A stretch of 64,000 bases of DNA from Idiomarina piscisalsi (lineage in GTDB: Bacteria > Pseudomonadota > Gammaproteobacteria > Enterobacterales > Alteromonadaceae): contig NZ_PIQA01000013.1 in NCBI RefSeq assembly GCF_003987095.1, forward strand, positions 1 to 64,000. Reading direction: 5' to 3'. A program made the translations under genes and the position numbers. Position 1 is the stretch's first letter; every line of letters starts with the position of its first letter. The notes under the pieces were generated by a model. That model made no database searches and was not told the DNA's origin. It saw only the letters and a program-made list of their open reading frames with translations. This document shows, piece by piece, positions 1-10,028 of the stretch.

Positions 1-27
1 TCAGCTGATGCTGGGGGCTTTTTTTAT
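1..27 (+). terminator. 3' half of an intrinsic terminator cut by the window edge
   Basis: The first bases are GC-rich (ending GGGGGC) and run straight into seven T residues, as in the descending arm and U-tract of a rho-independent terminator. The ascending arm would lie left of base 1, so the stem cannot be confirmed. It would end an unseen plus-strand gene. Confidence 0.4.
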
Positions 28-55
28 GCCCGTATTCTGGGTGGGACTCCCATCA

Positions 56-81
56 CACCTGCTGCAATAGCATTCGGCTAC
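56..81 (-). repeat. REP-like palindromic element, singlet
   Basis: This 26-base stretch matches the element at 62579-62604 at 21 of 26 positions. It starts CACCTG, has AATAGC in the middle and ends CGGCTAC; on the minus strand it begins GTAGCCG. The stem is imperfect. No inverted partner is visible on the left, so it is a singlet or its partner lies outside the window. Confidence 0.6.
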
Positions 82-179
82 TTCATTCTAATAAATCGAA
101 GATCGCATCCCATTTATAATTAATTTCTAAAACGAAATATTGAACTAGACTATTTGTAAGTAAATAAGGAAAGGTTTCT

Positions 180-728
180 ATGTTTCGAAATACGTCAAAA
201 CGTTACGGACTAGTGTCTATTCTCATACACTGGCTATCTGCACTTATAGTTTTCGGGCTTTTTGCGCTTGGCTGGTGGATGTTGACGCTTACCTATTACG
301 ATCAGTGGTATCGTCTAGGGCCTTGGTGGCACAAGTCTTTTGGTATTTGCCTCCTTATTCTGACTGTTCTAAGGGTATTGTGGGTGATGGCAAATCCAAA
401 ACCAGCGGCTTTAGGTAATAAAATAGAAGTTATCGGCGTTAAATTGGGTCATGCCCTACTCTATCTACTGTTATTTACGGTCATGGTAAGCGGCTATTTA
501 ATTTCGACGGCTGATGGAAGCTCTATATCTGTATTTGACGTATTTTCTGTTCCGGCGACGTTAACGGACTTGCCAAGCCAAGAAGATACTGCCGGAGAAG
601 TTCATTGGTACTCGGCATTGGCGTTAGTCATTTTAGCCGGAGGACATGGATTAGCCGCATTAAAACACCACTTTATAAACCGAGACACAACTTTAGTTCG
701 TATGTTTGGAAAAACTGAGAGGAAATAG
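180..728 (+). CDS. cytochrome b561 family protein
   Basis: A 182-residue, four-helix inner-membrane protein of the CybB/YodB b561 family, which carries b haem and passes electrons between quinol and periplasmic acceptors. Visible features are an N-terminal IHW motif, hydrophobic helices near residues 12-35, 50-70, 88-108 and 143-165, and histidines placed in or near the helices ([31 protein letters not shown]). A purine-rich AGGAAAGG precedes the ATG. It lies 2 bases before a YceI gene, a very common pairing, which suggests co-transcription. The electron partner is not shown by the sequence. Confidence 0.88.
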   Translation: MFRNTSKRYGLVSILIHWLSALIVFGLFALGWWMLTLTYYDQWYRLGPWWHKSFGICLLILTVLRVLWVMANPKPAALGNKIEVIGVKLGHALLYLLLFTVMVSGYLISTADGSSISVFDVFSVPATLTDLPSQEDTAGEVHWYSALALVILAGGHGLAALKHHFINRDTTLVRMFGKTERK

Positions 729-730
729 AT

Positions 731-1312
731 ATGAAAAAGACATTATTAGCAGCTGCAATTGCAGGTACAGCGATGTTTAGTACGTCAGCTTTAGCTGCGG
801 ATTATAAAATAGACACCGAAGGCCAACATGCCTTTATCGAGTTTAAAATTAGCCACTTGGGTTACAGCTGGCTCTATGGCCGTTTTAACGACTTCGAAGG
901 CTCCTTTAGCTATGACGAAGACGCGCCTGAAAATGCGTCAGTCAATGTAACTATTGATACAGCAAGCGTCGATACTAATCACGCCGAGCGAGACAAGCAT
1001 TTACGCGGTGAAGACTTCCTAAATGTGTCTGAGTTTCCACAAGCGACTTTTAAAAGCACCAAGTACGTGCCGGATAGCGACGATGACGGTGAAGGCACGT
1101 TGTACGGTAACTTTACGTTAAACGGCGTGACTAAAGAAATTGCTATTGAGATTGAGCATGTGGGTGCTGGTGAAGATCCTTGGGGCGGCTTCCGTCGTGG
1201 CTTTTCTGGCGAAGTCGACTTAACCTTAGCTGACTACAATATCGACTACAACCTTGGTCCGGCAGCTAAAGAAGTCGAGCTGGAGCTCTCGATTGAAGGC
1301 GTTCGCCAATAA
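731..1312 (+). CDS. YceI family periplasmic protein
   Basis: A 193-residue exported protein. A classic signal peptide ends in STSALA at about residue 22. The rest is a YceI lipocalin-like beta-barrel, a fold known to hold isoprenoid lipids. Typical blocks are the opening with [15 protein letters not shown], then [22 protein letters not shown] and the LNGVTKEI strand. It directly follows the b561 gene (2-base gap), so the two probably form one operon; a quinone or lipid-linked redox role is inference from the family. Confidence 0.92.
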   Translation: MKKTLLAAAIAGTAMFSTSALAADYKIDTEGQHAFIEFKISHLGYSWLYGRFNDFEGSFSYDEDAPENASVNVTIDTASVDTNHAERDKHLRGEDFLNVSEFPQATFKSTKYVPDSDDDGEGTLYGNFTLNGVTKEIAIEIEHVGAGEDPWGGFRRGFSGEVDLTLADYNIDYNLGPAAKEVELELSIEGVRQ

Positions 1313-1325
1313 GGAACGCCCTTTC
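1298..1325 (+). terminator. possible terminator hairpin after yceI
   Basis: GGCGTTC (1298-1304) pairs perfectly with GAACGCC (1314-1320) around the yceI stop codon, followed by only a short CTTTC tail. It lies between convergent genes. The weak T-tract keeps confidence low. Confidence 0.35.
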
Positions 1326-1327
1326 AG

Positions 1328-2491
1328 TCAGTCTGCTAACGCTTGTTTATAAGCGTTAGCAGCTAATTGACTGTCTCCTAATGCATAATAAGCATCGCCC
1401 AGTAGGCGGTATGCTTTATCGTTCGGTTGAATATCGACGAGCTTCTTAAGCGCTCGTTGAGCCAGAGAATAGTCCTGATTATCTATTGCTATCAACGCAA
1501 AAGCGTATAAATAGTCTTTGTCATCTGGGTTTTGCTTCAACTTTTCTTGTACGAATTCCACAAGCTTTCCGTGCTTACCGTTGAACAACTTCAATGCGTT
1601 AACACCCGCCGGGTGTATATCTTCGCGCTTAAGCCCTTTTAATATTACTTTTGCAGACAGCTCTTGTTCACCTAGATGTTTTAAAGCTGCAGCATAAGCC
1701 AAACGAATGGTCGCATCGCTTCGTTGTTTGCTAGGTAACCCTTGCCAAGCATCCTTTAGCGTGTCGTTGCCATTACGGCCAACGGATACAAAGTAATCAA
1801 AGTAAACATCGTATTCCAGCCGCTCAAAATCAGCCGGACTTAACTCAGAGTGCTGTTTTAACTTGGGAAGCAGATCTTTTAGTGCTTTATAGTTTCCAGA
1901 GCCCTTAAACGCTGTTTTCGCTAAAAATGCAACATGGGCGGAGTCAGGGTGTTTGTTTAATAGGTCCTGGGCCGCTTTATCGGCATTATGAGGATCGTCG
2001 CTGACTTGCTGAGACACCTTAAGAATATTCAGCAATGTATCTGAGCCTTTAACAAAGCCTCCTGCTTCATCATGCCAGTACTGAGCTTTTCCTGTATCTT
2101 TGGCTAAACAGGCAGCTAAAGCGGCCATGGCTGCTGTTTCCGGAGCACCACGTTTTTTGTATGCAGCTGAAAACTTTAACGAGGCGTCTTCAGGGGAGTC
2201 ATCCAGTAACAAACGAATACCTTCTTCGTAAAGCTGTTTGGCTTTTCTGTCTGAGCGATTCGAAAACCAAGCTGCGCCTTTTTGCGTTTTGTTCAATAGA
2301 CGACGCAGGACAGATACGACCACGGTAGTAATTAAAGCGATAGCGACAAGGACAACGATAAGCCCTACAACAGTGGCTTCTATTGACCAACCTGCAAACT
2401 GGATGAGTACGTAACCGGCGTTACCAGACGCTGTAGGACCCAAAATAGCGCCAACAATTAGTAAAACAACGAGAGCAATTAACCACTTCAT
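1328..2491 (-). CDS. hemY: HemY: haem-biosynthesis-associated membrane TPR protein
   Basis: A 387-residue protein of the gammaproteobacterial HemY family, not the protoporphyrinogen oxidase of the same name. Two N-terminal helices (about residues 2-22 and 38-62) are followed by a cytoplasmic helical repeat region with clear TPR units near the C-terminus, where LAQRALKKLVDIQPND and YYALGDSQLAANAYKQAL stand out. Its ATG overlaps the hemDX stop by 4 bases, showing translational coupling. It is the last gene of the hemC-hemDX-hemY operon. The family's biochemical role is not settled; a scaffold for haem enzymes is a common suggestion. Confidence 0.9.
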   Translation of the reverse strand: MKWLIALVVLLIVGAILGPTASGNAGYVLIQFAGWSIEATVVGLIVVLVAIALITTVVVSVLRRLLNKTQKGAAWFSNRSDRKAKQLYEEGIRLLLDDSPEDASLKFSAAYKKRGAPETAAMAALAACLAKDTGKAQYWHDEAGGFVKGSDTLLNILKVSQQVSDDPHNADKAAQDLLNKHPDSAHVAFLAKTAFKGSGNYKALKDLLPKLKQHSELSPADFERLEYDVYFDYFVSVGRNGNDTLKDAWQGLPSKQRSDATIRLAYAAALKHLGEQELSAKVILKGLKREDIHPAGVNALKLFNGKHGKLVEFVQEKLKQNPDDKDYLYAFALIAIDNQDYSLAQRALKKLVDIQPNDKAYRLLGDAYYALGDSQLAANAYKQALAD

Positions 2492-4380
2492 AGTGCATCC
2501 CCTTGCTCAATTGCCCGGCTTATAAAGTCTAACGACTCAAGCGAATCGACTGTTGAGCGTGTTTTCGGAGTCTGTTCAAGGCTCTTAAGTCTTTCGACCA
2601 CATCGGAGGTTGCGGCATTGTCGCCTTTTACCAGCATAATTAACTGAGGCAACTGATTGACGTATCGTTTAAACAGCTCATTATTTCCTTTAAGGGCAGC
2701 ATCTTGCGCTAACGTGAATGTCAGCGAGATACGTGCATTAATGGCCGCTCTGTGCGACTTGTTTAATAAGGGCTCTGGGTCTGCTTCGACAGGTTGAATG
2801 CGAATAAAGTTATCCAGAAAGTCATTCCAGTTCGACTCCAAATTGGCTTGCCAGTTTTTGCCAGTTGCCGAACTTTCGGAGTTTTCACCTTCAATACGGT
2901 ATTCGTTGTTGATGTTGTCCGGTAATTTACTAATACGATCCTGCAAACCTATTAGCGTCATAACCACATCGGTGTTATCGACCGACGACAACGCACTGAC
3001 TTTTTCGATATCTTTTGCAAGCAGTTCGCGGGTGCGCAAAGCCTCGCGGCTGTCCATACCTGAAAGCTGATTATCAGCTAAGCGAAGCAGTTTGCCGGCT
3101 AAATCGTAATCTTCCTGTATCCACAACATACGAGCCGCTGTTGCGAGCATTTGTTTTACTTCCAGCAGACGCCAGTGGGCTGCGCGATCTGCCGGACTTT
3201 GGCGCACTTCATCGCGCAGACTTTCTAAGTCAGAACGAAGTGCAACATAATCCTGGCGCAATTGTTGAGCTGAGTTAGATAGTTTGTTTAAGTCTTGAGA
3301 ATTAGGCGTTTCCTGCAGCTGTTGTTCAAAACTGGCAAGCGACTGCTCCAGCTGTTGAAGCCTCGTTTCAAGTGGATCTTGCTTTTCTTCCGGTTCTGTC
3401 TTTGCCGGTTGCTGTTCAGACGACGTTACTTGTTGGTCATTGTCAGCTGAGAACAGTCCGGGGAAACGCGTATAGCCATAATAGGCCGCGGCGACAATCG
3501 CAATTAGTATAACAAGCCATAGCAACCGCTTGAAAAAGCGTCGGCTGCTTTTCTTAGCCGTGACGACCTCGTCTTTTTCCTGCTCTACCTGTGGCTCTAC
3601 ATTATTATCTTGTGTCGTTTCTTCGCTGTTCATGTGTGCGTTTCCGTTTGCTACAAGCGCATCTAGAATAATAGCATCCGATGCGCTTTCTGTGACTTCG
3701 ATACTGTCTGATTGTTTAATAGGAATCAAACTTTTCAGGCGTTCACTGGGTACTATCCACTGGCAATTTTCCAGCCACGGGTTTGCGGACTCTGGTAATT
3801 CCGATAAAAAATGATTCAGTTGTTCAGCGCTGGTGACAACAATGGTATCGACAGAGGAAACCCAGTTATCCACAATGGAAGAGTCTGTCAGAGAAATAGG
3901 TTGCCGCTCGTATACTTCCCAATAGCTGACATCAGCGCCATTTTTTTTGAGGTGCTCAGCAAGTACTTCGCGGCCGCCTACGCCTCTTATTATTAACCAT
4001 TTTTGTTCATGTACATTACTGAATTCTTCCAGTGCCAGCAGCCCTTCTGAACGGTGAGCAAAAGCCGGGCTGGTCACTGGCTCTTTTAGCGTATCGGCGG
4101 CGTATCTGGCAGTACCTGAACCAACAGCAAAGAAGCGACTCTTTTTCGGTTTGAAACCGTTATCCAATGCGTAATCAACAGCGGCCTTACTCACCAGGAT
4201 AATACCGTCCCAGGTGGTTTCGTTAACGCGCTGCACCTCACTTTTATCCACTTGCTTGGGTGTTACCCGAACAAAACTGTGAATAAAGTGAGCTATACCC
4301 GCTTTTGTTAGCCCTTCAGATATGCGCTGCGCACGCTCTTCGGGACGTAACAATAAAACGGTCTTATTATTTTTCCGCAT
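2488..4380 (-). CDS. hemD: uroporphyrinogen-III synthase fused to a HemX domain
   Basis: One 630-residue frame carries two proteins that are usually separate. The first ~245 residues are HemD, which closes and flips hydroxymethylbilane to uroporphyrinogen III (LLRPEERAQ start, [11 protein letters not shown] near the end). The HemX part follows: an acidic linker, a single membrane helix near residues 283-301, a long Gln/Glu-rich coiled coil and a helical domain. An in-frame Met at 3633 could start a separate HemX, but no Shine-Dalgarno precedes it. The start at 4380 overlaps hemC by 14 bases; in-frame ATGs at 4389 and 4410 are alternatives. Confidence 0.88.
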   Translation of the reverse strand: MRKNNKTVLLLRPEERAQRISEGLTKAGIAHFIHSFVRVTPKQVDKSEVQRVNETTWDGIILVSKAAVDYALDNGFKPKKSRFFAVGSGTARYAADTLKEPVTSPAFAHRSEGLLALEEFSNVHEQKWLIIRGVGGREVLAEHLKKNGADVSYWEVYERQPISLTDSSIVDNWVSSVDTIVVTSAEQLNHFLSELPESANPWLENCQWIVPSERLKSLIPIKQSDSIEVTESASDAIILDALVANGNAHMNSEETTQDNNVEPQVEQEKDEVVTAKKSSRRFFKRLLWLVILIAIVAAAYYGYTRFPGLFSADNDQQVTSSEQQPAKTEPEEKQDPLETRLQQLEQSLASFEQQLQETPNSQDLNKLSNSAQQLRQDYVALRSDLESLRDEVRQSPADRAAHWRLLEVKQMLATAARMLWIQEDYDLAGKLLRLADNQLSGMDSREALRTRELLAKDIEKVSALSSVDNTDVVMTLIGLQDRISKLPDNINNEYRIEGENSESSATGKNWQANLESNWNDFLDNFIRIQPVEADPEPLLNKSHRAAINARISLTFTLAQDAALKGNNELFKRYVNQLPQLIMLVKGDNAATSDVVERLKSLEQTPKTRSTVDSLESLDFISRAIEQGDAL

Positions 4381-5305
4381 CGCTGTCATATACCGCTGAC
4401 AAAATGTCACCTGCGCCTTTCTTAAGCAAGCGCTCAGCTAATTCGGTGCCAAGAGCTTCTGCGTCACTTGCAGGACCTTCTATTTCATCACGCAGTACTT
4501 GCTTTCCGTCAGGGTCTCCAACCAAGCCACGCAGATAAACATTGTCACCTTTAAGTTCCGCATAGGCACCAATAGGCACCTGGCAACCGCCTTCTAAACG
4601 ACGGTTCATGGCTCGCTCTGCCAGCACGCGTGTACGTGTTTCCTGACACTGCAGAGGCTGAAGCAGTTGTTTCATGGCGTCATCGTCGCTACGACATTCA
4701 ATACCTAAAGCGCCCTGTCCGTTTGCCGGCAATGACTGCTCTACGGGAATGAACGATGTAATGCGGTCACCAAGTTCCAGACGAATAAGCCCAGATGCAG
4801 CTAAAATAATGGCATCAAACTCACCGTCGTCGAGTTTGCGTAACCGTGTTTGTACGTTACCGCGTAAGTCCTTAATAACCAGGTGTGGAAACTGCTCCAT
4901 AACCTGACAACGGCGGCGCAAACTACAAGTACCGACAACCGCCCCTTCCGGCATTTCATCTAAGTTGTTGTACTTACCTGAAACAAAGGCATCGCGCGGA
5001 TCTTCACGTTCGCAAATAGTATGCAGCTCTAAACCGTCAGGAAACTCAACGGGTAAGTCTTTCATGCTGTGTACCGCAATATCGGCTCGACCCTCAAGCA
5101 TGGCAACTTCCAGCTCTTTGACAAACAAGCCCTTGCCGCCAATTTTGGCTAATGGCGTATCGAGAATTACGTCGCCTTTTGTGGACATTGGTAAAAGCTC
5201 TACCGTGAGCCCCGGGTGTAGCTCTTCAAGACGCTGCTGAATGTGCTCAGCCTGCCATAACGCCAGCTTACTTTTACGTGTTGCAATTCTTACAGTTTGA
5301 GTCAT
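4367..5305 (-). CDS. hemC: hydroxymethylbilane synthase (porphobilinogen deaminase)
   Basis: A 312-residue enzyme joining four porphobilinogen units into hydroxymethylbilane, the third step of the tetrapyrrole route. Family blocks are plain: the [14 protein letters not shown] start, HSMKDLP with the catalytic region, [23 protein letters not shown] and the cofactor loop [10 protein letters not shown], whose Cys holds the dipyrromethane. AAGGA precedes the ATG. It is the first gene of hemC-hemDX-hemY and is divergent from lptM across only 90 bases. Confidence 0.97.
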   Translation of the reverse strand: MTQTVRIATRKSKLALWQAEHIQQRLEELHPGLTVELLPMSTKGDVILDTPLAKIGGKGLFVKELEVAMLEGRADIAVHSMKDLPVEFPDGLELHTICEREDPRDAFVSGKYNNLDEMPEGAVVGTCSLRRRCQVMEQFPHLVIKDLRGNVQTRLRKLDDGEFDAIILAASGLIRLELGDRITSFIPVEQSLPANGQGALGIECRSDDDAMKQLLQPLQCQETRTRVLAERAMNRRLEGGCQVPIGAYAELKGDNVYLRGLVGDPDGKQVLRDEIEGPASDAEALGTELAERLLKKGAGDILSAVYDSDAEK

Positions 5306-5395
5306 GGTTTTCCTTACAACGCTTAATGACTTTTTCGGGCTCGGGTGCGATGATAGACACTATAGAACCCTTAAGAGAATAGTCATAGTTTAGCG

Positions 5396-5542
5396 ATGTT
5401 TAGTCGAATTGTAATCAAGACGCTGGTATTAACCACGGTTTTTATGATTGTGGTCGGTTGTGGTCAAAAAGGGCCGCTTGAGCCAGCGCCAATGCCTGAA
5501 AAAAATGACGTGGAAACGATACCAACGGATACAGAAGAATGA
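5396..5542 (+). CDS. lptM: LptM (YifL) small outer-membrane lipoprotein
   Basis: A 48-codon gene. It has a short hydrophobic signal with a lipobox ending VVGC at residue 22, then the LptM signature CGQKGPLEPAP and an acidic tail. In E. coli LptM helps mature the LptD-LptE lipopolysaccharide export machine. The stop overlaps the lysA start as ATGA, so the two are translationally coupled. The place upstream of lysA-dapF is the usual one for this family. No strong Shine-Dalgarno is seen; the start is chosen from the signal peptide. Confidence 0.9.
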   Translation: MFSRIVIKTLVLTTVFMIVVGCGQKGPLEPAPMPEKNDVETIPTDTEE

Positions 5543-6801
5543 GTGAGTCTATTTCTTACAAAAATAATCAGCTTCATGTTGAAGGTATCGGCTGCCAAAG
5601 CCTGGTCGAGCGATTCGGTTCACCTTTGTATGTGTACTCAAAATCTCAGCTGATGAATAACTGGCAGCAGTTTCAGCAACACTGGCCTAGCCCTCATAAA
5701 CTGTGTTACGCGGTTAAAGCCAATAGTAACCTTGCGGTGCTGCAAGTCTTGGCTCACCAGGGGGCAGGGTTTGATATTGTGTCGGGCGGCGAGTTACAGC
5801 GTGTGCTGGCCGCCGGTGGTAAGCCGCAAAGCATTGTTTTCTCAGGCGTGGCTAAGTCAAAAGATGAAATTATATTGGCGTTGGAGACTGGCATTGGCTG
5901 CTTTAACGTAGAGTCTGAAGCTGAGTTGGAACGCATTCAGGATATTGCAGCGGCAATGAATAAGCAGGCACCGGTGTCGCTGCGCGTTAACCCAGATGTC
6001 GATGCGAAAACGCACCCATATATTGCGACTGGTATGAAAGCCAACAAATTCGGAATTGGCATGGCGCAATCAAAGGCGGTTTTCAAAAAGGCGGCTCAGC
6101 TGGTCAATATTCGCCTTATTGGTGCCGATTGCCACATTGGCTCACAAATTATGACGCCAGAGCCATTTTTAGACGCCGCCAAGCGCATGTTCGAGCTGCT
6201 CGTCGACCTTAAAAAAGACGGTATCGAACTGACACACTTAGATTTAGGCGGCGGTTTTGGTGTGTCTTATCAAAACGAGACGCCATTAGACAAAGCGCAG
6301 TACCTGACCGAACTGGTCGAAATGGCTAAAGACTTTCCCAACGTTACTCTAATGTTAGAGCCCGGCAGAGCCATAGCTGCGAATGCGGGGATACTTCTGA
6401 CCTCTGTTGAATATATTAAACCGTCAGAAGATAAACGCTTTGTTCTGGTCGACGCTGGAATGAACGATATGTTGAGACCGTCGTTGTATCAAGCTTGGCA
6501 TGACATTGTTCCGGTCAAAGAGAAAACTGACGATGCACCGCAAATTAGCGATATTGTCGGGCCTGTTTGTGAAACCGGTGACTTTCTGGGGCATGCGCGA
6601 CATCTGAATGTTGCCCAAGACGATATTCTTGCGGTAAAACACGCCGGCGCTTATGGTTTCACTATGGCCTCCAATTATAATTCGCGTGGACGCCCTGCGG
6701 AGGTTATGGTCTCCGGGAGTGACGCACGTTTGGTCAGGGAACGTGAAAGCTTCGATGACCTTATTCGCGGCGAGCATTTGCTAGATAAGGATTACATCTA
6801 A
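5539..6801 (+). CDS. lysA: diaminopimelate decarboxylase
   Basis: A 420-residue PLP enzyme converting meso-diaminopimelate to L-lysine. It has an N-terminal alanine-racemase-like barrel with the PLP lysine in CYAVKANSN, the glycine-rich phosphate loop [13 protein letters not shown], and the C-terminal CETGDFLG block that completes the active site. Length is normal. It is coupled to lptM by a 4-base overlap and lies 2 bases before dapF, so consecutive lysine-pathway steps share one transcript. Confidence 0.97.
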   Translation: MSESISYKNNQLHVEGIGCQSLVERFGSPLYVYSKSQLMNNWQQFQQHWPSPHKLCYAVKANSNLAVLQVLAHQGAGFDIVSGGELQRVLAAGGKPQSIVFSGVAKSKDEIILALETGIGCFNVESEAELERIQDIAAAMNKQAPVSLRVNPDVDAKTHPYIATGMKANKFGIGMAQSKAVFKKAAQLVNIRLIGADCHIGSQIMTPEPFLDAAKRMFELLVDLKKDGIELTHLDLGGGFGVSYQNETPLDKAQYLTELVEMAKDFPNVTLMLEPGRAIAANAGILLTSVEYIKPSEDKRFVLVDAGMNDMLRPSLYQAWHDIVPVKEKTDDAPQISDIVGPVCETGDFLGHARHLNVAQDDILAVKHAGAYGFTMASNYNSRGRPAEVMVSGSDARLVRERESFDDLIRGEHLLDKDYI

Positions 6802-6803
6802 CT

Positions 6804-7631
6804 ATGTTATTGCACTTTTCTAAAATGCACGGGCTCGGCAATGACTTTATGGTCGTCGACAATGTCACGCAGAATTTATACGTAAATCCTGATCAAATTC
6901 GCCAATGGGCAAGTCGCCATACCGGTGTGGGGTTTGATCAGCTGCTGTTGGTTGAGCCGCCATACGACCCGGATTTAGACTTTCATTACCGCATATTTAA
7001 TGCCGATGGTAGCGAGGTGTCACAGTGTGGCAATGGCGCACGGTGCTTTGCGAAATTTGTGAAAGCTAAAGGCCTGAGTAACAAAAACCACCTTAAAGTC
7101 AGTACGAAAGCCGGGAAAATGGTTTTGCATTTGGAAAAAGACGGTCAAGTGACTGTCGATATGGGGGAGCCTTTATTTGAACCCGCGCAAGTGCCGTTTA
7201 AAGCGCAAAAAGCTGAGCAAACTTACGTGTTGCGCGTTAACGATGAAACCGTGATGTGTGGTGTTGTTGGTTTGGGTAACCCACATTGTGTTATCGCTGT
7301 TGATAGCGTTGATACAGCGCCAGTGGACACCCTAGGCGCAGCTGTCGCTGCGCATGAACGTTTTCCGGAGAGTGTCAATGTCGGTTTTATGCAGCAGCTG
7401 TCAGCCGATGAAATAAAACTTCGGGTATTTGAACGTGGCGTTGGTGAAACCCAGGCCTGTGGTAGTGGCGCTTGTGCCGCGGCTGTTGCAGGTATACAAC
7501 AAGGCTTATTGAATGAGCGTGTAAAAGTATCGCTGCCAGGTGGTGACTTACTGATTCGCTGGCAACAAGGACAGCCTGTTAAAATGACGGGCCCGGCAGA
7601 GCTGATTTACGATGGACAAATGGTGTTATGA
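6804..7631 (+). CDS. dapF: diaminopimelate epimerase
   Basis: A 275-residue cofactor-independent epimerase turning LL- into meso-diaminopimelate for lysine and peptidoglycan. Both catalytic cysteines are present, in QCGNGARC and in [10 protein letters not shown], and the start MHGLGNDF is typical. It follows lysA by 2 bases and overlaps the DUF484 gene by 4 bases. Confidence 0.97.
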   Translation: MLLHFSKMHGLGNDFMVVDNVTQNLYVNPDQIRQWASRHTGVGFDQLLLVEPPYDPDLDFHYRIFNADGSEVSQCGNGARCFAKFVKAKGLSNKNHLKVSTKAGKMVLHLEKDGQVTVDMGEPLFEPAQVPFKAQKAEQTYVLRVNDETVMCGVVGLGNPHCVIAVDSVDTAPVDTLGAAVAAHERFPESVNVGFMQQLSADEIKLRVFERGVGETQACGSGACAAAVAGIQQGLLNERVKVSLPGGDLLIRWQQGQPVKMTGPAELIYDGQMVL

Positions 7632-8323
7632 GTAACGAATTGAACTCGATGTTAAACGAAAAAATTGATGACAGCCTGATACGCGAGTATTTGCAGGAAA
7701 ACCCGGACTTTTTCACGCGTAATGAGGACCTGTTAGCGCAGCTGCAATTTCGTCATAGCGAGAAAGGTGCCGTGTCGTTAATTGAAAGGCAGCAGCAAAA
7801 ACTCAGACAGCGAGTTCAGCAGCTGGAAGAAGAAATTACTGAGTTGATGATTAATGCTCGCCGTAACGAGGCTATTTTTAACGCCTATAGCAACCTCTAT
7901 GTTCAGTTACTGCGCTGCGACAGCCTGAGCGACGTGCTCTCACAATTGAAAAACACCTTTGAAAATGAACTCGATATGCCGGTGTTAACGCTCAAGTTTT
8001 TTGAAAGCCCGGTAGAGCTCGATGAACAATACACGTTTGCGTCTGATACTCATAAACAACTACTGAGTAAGCGTTTTAGTGACGAGTCGATCTACTTAGG
8101 ACGGTTAACCGAGCAAGAACATAAGCTGCTGTTTAACGACGAAAGTATTCAGTCAGTAGCCCTGCTGTTACTGGGTGAAAACGGTGAGCTAGGCATGTTG
8201 GCCGTGGGAAGTAGCAGCGCGGGGCACTTTGAGCCGGCAATGGATAAGCTGCTTATAAAGCAGCTGCAAGCTCTGTTGGGTGCGGTTTTGCCAGAGCTTA
8301 TTAAACGCCATGACGCTGCTTGA
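7628..8323 (+). CDS. DUF484 (YigA-like) GAF-fold protein
   Basis: A 231-residue protein of the DUF484 family, always found between dapF and xerC in gammaproteobacteria. It opens with a conserved helix ([19 protein letters not shown]), followed by a coiled coil near residues 45-80 ([14 protein letters not shown]) and a GAF-like domain. Its function is unknown; the position suggests a link to cell-wall supply or chromosome resolution. It overlaps dapF by 4 and xerC by 14 bases. Confidence 0.88.
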   Translation: MSNELNSMLNEKIDDSLIREYLQENPDFFTRNEDLLAQLQFRHSEKGAVSLIERQQQKLRQRVQQLEEEITELMINARRNEAIFNAYSNLYVQLLRCDSLSDVLSQLKNTFENELDMPVLTLKFFESPVELDEQYTFASDTHKQLLSKRFSDESIYLGRLTEQEHKLLFNDESIQSVALLLLGENGELGMLAVGSSSAGHFEPAMDKLLIKQLQALLGAVLPELIKRHDAA

Positions 8324-9206
8324 GTGGCAAGATAAGTGGCTACAGCAATTGCGCGGCGAGCGCGGTCTCGCCGAATTAACGCTTAAAAACTATCAACGGC
8401 TTATAGCGGCCGATCTTCAAGAGCTCGAGCAGCAAAAAATAACTGATGCTAAGCAACTGAGAGTGCCTGTCATAGAACGGTTGCTCGTCGGTTGGCGGCG
8501 TTCTGGTCTGGGCGAGCGCAGTATTGCGCTAAAATTGTCGGCGTGGCGCACATTCTGCCAGTTCCTTGTTGAGTCGGATGCTTTAGACGACAACCCCGCA
8601 AGTTCAGTTTCTGCACCGAAAGTGCCGAAAAGGCTACCTAAAAACCTTGATGTCGACAGTATCTCCCACTTACTGGATTTACCGGCTGACGACGAAATAG
8701 CCATTCGTGATGCGGCTATGATGGAGCTGTTATATGCCAGCGGTATTCGTTTGGCTGAGTTGGTGAGTCTGAACCGGGACGACATCGACCACCGTATGAT
8801 GCAGTTAAGAGTGACCGGTAAAGGCAGTAAAACGCGTATAGTGCCTTTTGGTCGGTGTGCGGAGAAAGCACTGAAACAGTGGCTGAAAGTTCGCCAGGTG
8901 TGGCTTGCCGATAAACCCGAGTTGGCGCTATTTGTCAGTAAACGATTACAACGGATAAGCCCCAGAACGGTACAGCAACGGCTAAACTACTGGGGTAAGC
9001 AGCAGGGCATCGTCGGGGATTTACACCCTCATAAACTGCGTCACTCATTTGCATCGCACATGCTTGAAGCAAGCGGTGACTTACGTGCTGTGCAGGAAAT
9101 GTTGGGCCATGCCAACTTATCCACAACTCAGGTGTATACGCACTTAGATTTTCAGCGACTGGCCAGCGTTTATGACAGTGCTCACCCCAGAGCCAGAAAG
9201 AAATAG
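8310..9206 (+). CDS. xerC: tyrosine recombinase XerC
   Basis: A 298-residue recombinase that with XerD resolves chromosome dimers at dif. It has an N-terminal SAM-like DNA-binding domain, then the catalytic set: Arg in ASGIRLAELV, Lys in TGKGSKTR, HKLRH, the His of LGHANLSTTQ, and Tyr in VYTHLDF. I chose the ATG at 8310 ([11 protein letters not shown]), which overlaps DUF484 by 14 bases; an upstream in-frame start at 8280 would add ten residues with no family resemblance. Confidence 0.95.
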   Translation: MTLLEWQDKWLQQLRGERGLAELTLKNYQRLIAADLQELEQQKITDAKQLRVPVIERLLVGWRRSGLGERSIALKLSAWRTFCQFLVESDALDDNPASSVSAPKVPKRLPKNLDVDSISHLLDLPADDEIAIRDAAMMELLYASGIRLAELVSLNRDDIDHRMMQLRVTGKGSKTRIVPFGRCAEKALKQWLKVRQVWLADKPELALFVSKRLQRISPRTVQQRLNYWGKQQGIVGDLHPHKLRHSFASHMLEASGDLRAVQEMLGHANLSTTQVYTHLDFQRLASVYDSAHPRARKK

Positions 9207-9224
9207 TATTGGGAGTTTAACTTT

Positions 9225-9935
9225 ATGCAGTTTTTCCGCCGTTGGCAGCCGCCTAAAATCATCAGCTTCGACCTGGATGACACGCTTTATGACAATGTAC
9301 CGGTGATGCAAACTGCAGAGTATTCGGTGCAACAGTACATTGTGGACAAGTTTCCGGAAACCGCTGCGTGGGATGTCAGCCATTGGCGCCAGTTACGAGA
9401 CAAAGTCAGTCAGAGTGACCCGGCGCTTGCCAGTGACATGACAGAGCTGCGCATTCGCACGTTACAGCATGGCTTAGAGCAGTTTGGTGTGGTGAATGCA
9501 GCGACCCATGCACACGACATTATGGATCATTTTCTACTTCACAGAAGTAACTTCGAGCCGCCAAAAGAAAGCCTTGAGCTATTGCAACAATTAGCCGAGC
9601 GATATGAGCTTATTGCGTTGAGTAATGGCAATGTGGATACGCGAAAAATAGGCTTGTCCGACTATTTCAGTTTAATCGTGCAGCCGGGAAATGGCGTTCG
9701 AGGTAAGCCATTGCCAGACATGTTTTTAAAGGCACAGCAACACTTCCCGGCGATTAAGCCAGAGGAGTTTCTCCATGTGGGTGACCACCCCTATTCCGAT
9801 GTGCTTGGTGCGCAGCGGCATGGCTGGCAGTCAGTATGGCTGACCTCTGGTTTAGGGCGAGTACAACATCTGTCGATATTACCGACCGTCAAAATTGACC
9901 ACTTAGCCCAGCTTACGTCGTTGCTGCTTTCGTAA
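9225..9935 (+). CDS. yigB: HAD-superfamily hydrolase, YigB-like
   Basis: A 236-residue HAD phosphatase; E. coli YigB hydrolyses FMN and other small phosphates. Motif I is DLDDTLYDN, motif II the ALSNGN block, motif III Lys in VRGKPLPDMF, and motif IV HVGDHPYSDVLGA. It follows xerC as in E. coli, by 18 bases. An AT-rich 93-base gap with a LexA box separates it from uvrD. Confidence 0.9.
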   Translation: MQFFRRWQPPKIISFDLDDTLYDNVPVMQTAEYSVQQYIVDKFPETAAWDVSHWRQLRDKVSQSDPALASDMTELRIRTLQHGLEQFGVVNAATHAHDIMDHFLLHRSNFEPPKESLELLQQLAERYELIALSNGNVDTRKIGLSDYFSLIVQPGNGVRGKPLPDMFLKAQQHFPAIKPEEFLHVGDHPYSDVLGAQRHGWQSVWLTSGLGRVQHLSILPTVKIDHLAQLTSLLLS

Positions 9936-9953
9936 AAGGTCCTGACACGACAC

Positions 9954-9973
9954 TACTGGTTGCTTATACAGTG
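9954..9973 (+). promoter_or_regulatory. LexA (SOS) box upstream of uvrD
   Basis: TACTG, ten bases, then CAGTG fits the LexA operator pattern CTG-N10-CAG, matching about 14 of 20 positions of the gammaproteobacterial consensus. It sits 56 bases before the uvrD start. E. coli uvrD is also LexA-controlled, which supports the reading. Confidence 0.75.
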
Positions 9974-10028
9974 ATTCGTTATTACACTGGCGGCAGATCT
10001 TTGAATTGAATACATCAGGTGAACGTTA

